NCBI GenBank assembly: GCA_017628435.1
Contig: JAGBZE010000224.1
Coordinates: 1 to 9,320 of the forward strand
Direction: 5' to 3'
From: Akkermansia sp.
GTDB taxonomy: Bacteria > Verrucomicrobiota > Verrucomicrobiia > Verrucomicrobiales > Akkermansiaceae
Length of the DNA stretch: 9,320 nt
The position numbers and the translations under genes were made by a program. A model generated the notes under the pieces. The model did no database searches and was not told where the DNA came from. It worked only from the letters and a program-made list of their open reading frames with translations. Position 1 is the first letter of the stretch. Each line of letters starts with the position of its first letter. Positions 6,662 to 9,320 of this stretch are shown here, in pieces.

Positions 6662-7210
6662 ATGCCGGATTCATCCAAAAAAGCACTGCGCCGGGAGGCA
6701 CTTGTTCGGCTCAAGGCCGCAGCATCAGCCGACCCGGCGCAACTGCGTTCAGCAGTTCTGTGCAGCAAACTTGCCCCCTATCTGAAGGGCAACCCGAAAA
6801 CCGTGGCCATCTATGCGCCATTGCCGCATGAGGTGAACCTGCTTCCGCTACTGCAGGAATTCCCCCTGCACCGTTTTGTCTTTCCGCTCTGCCTGCCAGA
6901 ACACCAGCTGGAGTTCCGCCACGTACAGGACACAGAGCGAGACATGCAACCGGGCGCCATGAATATCCCGGAACCCGCCCCGCACACCCTTGCCGTGAAA
7001 CCGGAGGATATTGACCTACTTATCGTGCCGGGCGTTGCTTTCTCCCGGCAGGGCGACCGCTTGGGATACGGCGGTGGGTACTACGACCGTTTTATCCCCC
7101 GCTGCACCAGGGCACGCGTGCTGGCACTCGCCTTTGAGGAGCAGATATACGATGCTCTGCCCACGGAGGAGCACGATTTGCGCATACCCTTAATCATTAC
7201 CGCCGGGTGA
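6662..7210 (+). CDS. ygfA: 5-formyltetrahydrofolate cyclo-ligase
   Basis: This 182-residue cytoplasmic enzyme converts 5-formyl-THF to 5,10-methenyl-THF with ATP (MTHFS), returning a dead-end folate to the one-carbon pool. The family's signature is clear: PGVAFSRQGDRLGYGGGYYDRF at about 120-141, the glycine-rich ATP/folate-binding segment. KKALRREALVRL at the N terminus and the AIYAPLPHEVNLLPLL segment with its EVN motif also fit. Length is normal. The ATG follows the stop codon of the PgeF-family gene with no gap (TAA then ATG, same frame), implying translational coupling and cotranscription with it and marR. No visible ribosome binding site precedes the start. Confidence 0.93.
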   Translation: MPDSSKKALRREALVRLKAAASADPAQLRSAVLCSKLAPYLKGNPKTVAIYAPLPHEVNLLPLLQEFPLHRFVFPLCLPEHQLEFRHVQDTERDMQPGAMNIPEPAPHTLAVKPEDIDLLIVPGVAFSRQGDRLGYGGGYYDRFIPRCTRARVLALAFEEQIYDALPTEEHDLRIPLIITAG

Positions 7211-7222
7211 CTTGAATTCGGC

Positions 7223-7251
7223 TTTTCATCTGCCGCCAGCTATGTTAGCAT
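7223..7251 (+). promoter_or_regulatory. Possible leaderless promoter of miaB
   Basis: An extended -10 (TG at 7243-7244, then TAGCAT at 7246-7251) follows a weak -35 TTTTCA (7223-7228) at 17 bases. Predicted transcription would begin at about 7258, exactly on the miaB ATG. Both hexamers match consensus at only four of six positions, so the call is tentative. Confidence 0.35.
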
Positions 7252-7257
7252 ACACGC

Positions 7258-8616
7258 ATGCCCAGTGTACTGATTAAAACTTACGGCTGCCAGATGAATG
7301 AGCGCGACTCCGAACAGGTAGCCAGCATGTTCCTGTCCGGCGGTTATGAGCTCACCAAGGATGAGGCCGAGGCCGATGTCATCCTCATCAACACCTGCTC
7401 TGTACGAGAAAAGGCTGAGCTGAAAGCACTGGGCAAAATGGGGCTGCTCTGCGCCCGCCCCACCGCCAAGCCCTGGGTGGTATACGGATTCATGGGCTGC
7501 ATGTGCCAGAGCCGCGCTGCCTCCCTTTTCCGCGATGTGCCCCGGCTGGATATTGTAACCGGCACCCAGCAGTACCACAATGTATACAAACTGTGCAACC
7601 GACTGCTGCGCAGTCGGCTGGGGCAGCAGAACTTTGAACCCATCCGTCGCGGCGCACACATCTGTGCCACGCAGCAGGAGGAGGGATTCCAGAACGCCAT
7701 CCGCGACCACCTGCCCCCTGCCGGCAACTGCACGGCATTCGTCTCCATTATGCAGGGTTGCGAGATGCGCTGCTCCTACTGCATTGTGCCCAGCACCCGT
7801 GGCTCCGAATGCAGCCGCCCGGAGGCAGACATTCTGCAGGAAGTCCGCGAGCTCGTTGAGCGCGGGGTAAAGGAAGTCACCCTGCTGGGGCAGATTGTGA
7901 ACCGCTACGGTAAGGACGAACCAGTCATCAATGGCCGCGGCGCCTTTGTGCGACTGCTGGAAAAGCTGAATGACATGGACGGTCTGGAACGCATCCGCTT
8001 CACCAGTCCGCACCCCATCGGTTTCCGCCAGGACCTGGTGAACGCCTACACCTACCTGCCCAAGCTGTGCAGCCACATCCATTTCCCCATGCAGAGCGGC
8101 AGCGACCGCATTCTGCAGCTCATGCGCCGCCCGTACAAGAATGAGAAATACCTGCGCCTCTGCGAGGCCATGCGCGAGGCACGACCGGACCTGGCCATTA
8201 CCACTGATATCATTGTGGGCTTCCCGGGAGAAACGCACGAGGACTACCTCGAGACCAAGGCCGCCGTGGAGCGCATCCAGTTCGATAACGCCTTCGTGTT
8301 CCAGTATTCCCCGCGTCGCGACACCGTAGCCGCCGCCATGGACAACCAGATTTGCCTGCGCGTGAAGGAAGAGCGCAACCACGACCTGCTGGAAACCGTG
8401 AACCGCATCGCCGTGGCCCGCAATCAGGCACTGGTGGGCACCAGCCAGACCATTCTTGTGGAAGGCCCCAGCAAGAACAACCCGGACCGTCTCCAGGGCC
8501 GCACCTCCCAGAACAAGCCGGTCATCATCCCGGGCAACACGGCCGAGGTGGGCACGCTGGTTCCCGTGCGCATCACGGAATGCACAGGATTCACCCTCTA
8601 TGGTGAGGTTGTATGA
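7258..8616 (+). CDS. miaB: tRNA-2-methylthio-N6-dimethylallyladenosine synthase (MiaB)
   Basis: This 452-residue radical-SAM methylthiotransferase carries out the second step of ms2i6A formation at A37 of tRNAs reading U-starting codons. The N-terminal UPF0004 domain supplies the three cysteines of the auxiliary 4Fe-4S cluster: Cys11 in TYGCQMN, Cys47 in INTCSVRE, and Cys81 in MGCMCQ. The radical-SAM CxxxCxxC is Cys168, Cys172 and Cys175 in MQGCEMRCSYCIVPSTRG. HFPMQSGSDRIL and TDIIVGFPGETHEDY complete the TIM-barrel core. A C-terminal TRAM domain (about 384-452) with VEGPSKNNPDRLQGRT separates MiaB from MtaB and RimO. Some usual residues vary: GQNVN reads GQIVN, TSHP reads TSPHP, and the GTPAA segment reads RDTVAAAM. 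The stop overlaps the start of the next gene, so the two are coupled. Confidence 0.96.
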   Translation: MPSVLIKTYGCQMNERDSEQVASMFLSGGYELTKDEAEADVILINTCSVREKAELKALGKMGLLCARPTAKPWVVYGFMGCMCQSRAASLFRDVPRLDIVTGTQQYHNVYKLCNRLLRSRLGQQNFEPIRRGAHICATQQEEGFQNAIRDHLPPAGNCTAFVSIMQGCEMRCSYCIVPSTRGSECSRPEADILQEVRELVERGVKEVTLLGQIVNRYGKDEPVINGRGAFVRLLEKLNDMDGLERIRFTSPHPIGFRQDLVNAYTYLPKLCSHIHFPMQSGSDRILQLMRRPYKNEKYLRLCEAMREARPDLAITTDIIVGFPGETHEDYLETKAAVERIQFDNAFVFQYSPRRDTVAAAMDNQICLRVKEERNHDLLETVNRIAVARNQALVGTSQTILVEGPSKNNPDRLQGRTSQNKPVIIPGNTAEVGTLVPVRITECTGFTLYGEVV

Positions 8617-9320
8617 GATTTATTCTCACAGCATTTCTCTTTCTGAGCGCTGTATTATCTGCGGCAGATTTTCCGTGGAGTCAGGCAGCGCCGGAGCACA
8701 TCCGGCAGGCTGCCGTGCTGCCGGATCGGGTCATGGATGAAACGCCTTGCAACTGGCGACCCATCCTCAGCCAGATATTCCCGCCCATGGTAAAGGGATG
8801 CCGCAACGCGCGCGAAGCCGCGTTGCACATTGCCGCCAACATCGGCGCCGTGACGGGGGCCTACTATTCCACAGAGCGCCGCAAGCACAACATGAACGCG
8901 CTGGAGGCCCTGGCAGAGAAAAAGATTTCCTGCACCGGCCAGAGTATATTGCTGGTGTGCGCCTTGCGTTCCGTGGATATTCCGGCGCGTGCCGTGGGCG
9001 TGCACACCTGGAACCATATTGAAGGCAACCACACCTGGGCAGAGGCCTGGATTGATGGTGAGTGGCACATGATAGAGTTCAACGAGCGGGATTTCAACAC
9101 TCCCTGGGTTATGGAATACGTCGGGATGCTCAATCCGCTCAATCCCTTTCAGCGGGTACGCGCCGCCATGCCCGGCGGAGCCACCACCTGGTGGCCCCGC
9201 GAGTTTGCTGCGCGGAAGAATCTGCCCAATTTCCAAGCGGAGGACGTAACGGAACATTACCTCATCAAAGCCCGCAGATGGTACACGCATGCCGGCATTC
9301 CGGAGAATACGCAACGCATC
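8613..9320 (+). CDS. Exported transglutaminase-like protein, 3' end outside window
   Basis: The frame opens at ATG 8613, overlapping the miaB stop as ATGA, and stays open to the window edge (236 residues seen). A short GAGG (8605-8608), 4 bases upstream, is the only plausible ribosome binding site in the window. Residues 1-17 (MRFILTAFLFLSAVLSA) form a signal peptide, cleavage near LSA|AD. A transglutaminase-like core follows: KISCTGQSILLVCALRSVDIPARAVG (from 104) gives catalytic Cys107, GNHTWAEAWIDGEWH gives His140, and the third position, usually Asp, falls at MIEFNE (Glu155). This pattern, with a GNHTWxExWxDGxWH block followed by an acidic residue and TPW, belongs to a bacterial papain-like group probably acting on proteins or peptides outside the cytoplasm. 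The substrate is unknown. A long minus-strand frame here is a shadow. Confidence 0.88.
   Translation, partial: MRFILTAFLFLSAVLSAADFPWSQAAPEHIRQAAVLPDRVMDETPCNWRPILSQIFPPMVKGCRNAREAALHIAANIGAVTGAYYSTERRKHNMNALEALAEKKISCTGQSILLVCALRSVDIPARAVGVHTWNHIEGNHTWAEAWIDGEWHMIEFNERDFNTPWVMEYVGMLNPLNPFQRVRAAMPGGATTWWPREFAARKNLPNFQAEDVTEHYLIKARRWYTHAGIPENTQRI

Noticed and set aside
7202..7226. GCCG/CGGC hairpin followed by four T residues after the cyclo-ligase gene
   Set aside because: Only a 4-bp stem with a 13-base loop overlapping the stop codon; too weak to call a terminator.
7240..8382. 380-residue open frame on the minus strand opposite miaB
   Set aside because: Antisense shadow of miaB, with low-complexity Ala/Gly/His/Val composition, no motif and no plausible start signal.
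8655..9314. 219-residue open frame on the minus strand near the right edge
   Set aside because: The opposite plus-strand frame from 8613 has a signal peptide, transglutaminase motifs and ATGA coupling to miaB, so the minus frame is a shadow.

Overview
The window is a compact, mostly plus-strand chromosomal stretch of housekeeping genes interspersed with lineage-specific secreted or membrane proteins. It is fairly GC-rich in coding regions. Almost every gene start lacks a Shine-Dalgarno sequence. Together with the style of the unknown proteins, this suggests a Gram-negative bacterium of the Verrucomicrobiota (Akkermansia-like). That placement rests on protein resemblance and was not tested by a search. 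I see no mobile elements, CRISPR arrays, tRNA or rRNA genes.

Layout. (1) 1-612: the C-terminal end of a ClpC-type AAA+ unfoldase, cut by the window edge, followed by a hairpin with A and T tracts that probably terminates transcription in both directions. (2) 674-1363, minus strand: a secreted protein of unknown role whose GHSN...SYGCYTG pattern resembles the His/Cys dyad of caspase-fold (CHAT/clan CD) proteins. (3) 1373-1473: a divergent intergenic region with two good sigma70-like promoters, each placed so that its transcript has almost no leader. (4) 1474-5301: valS (complete), then a two-TM protein with a split zinc ribbon, then a small exported helical protein, closely spaced and probably cotranscribed, ending in a C-rich stretch with a weak hairpin. 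(5) 5496-7210: an operon of a MarR-family regulator, a divergent PgeF/LACC1-family protein and 5-formyltetrahydrofolate cyclo-ligase. A promoter and a palindrome overlapping its -35 box lie upstream. (6) 7258-9320: miaB (tRNA ms2i6A37 methylthiotransferase), overlapping by ATGA an exported transglutaminase-like protein that runs off the window.

Functionally, valS and miaB serve translation (charging tRNA-Val; modifying A37), and clpC serves proteolysis. The MarR operon pairs a purine-nucleoside/cell-wall-linked enzyme with a folate salvage enzyme. The parts least explained by known biology are the caspase-fold-like exported protein, the membrane zinc-ribbon protein with its small exported neighbour, the divergent PgeF, the transglutaminase-like protein with Glu where Asp is expected, and the recurrent leaderless promoter geometry.
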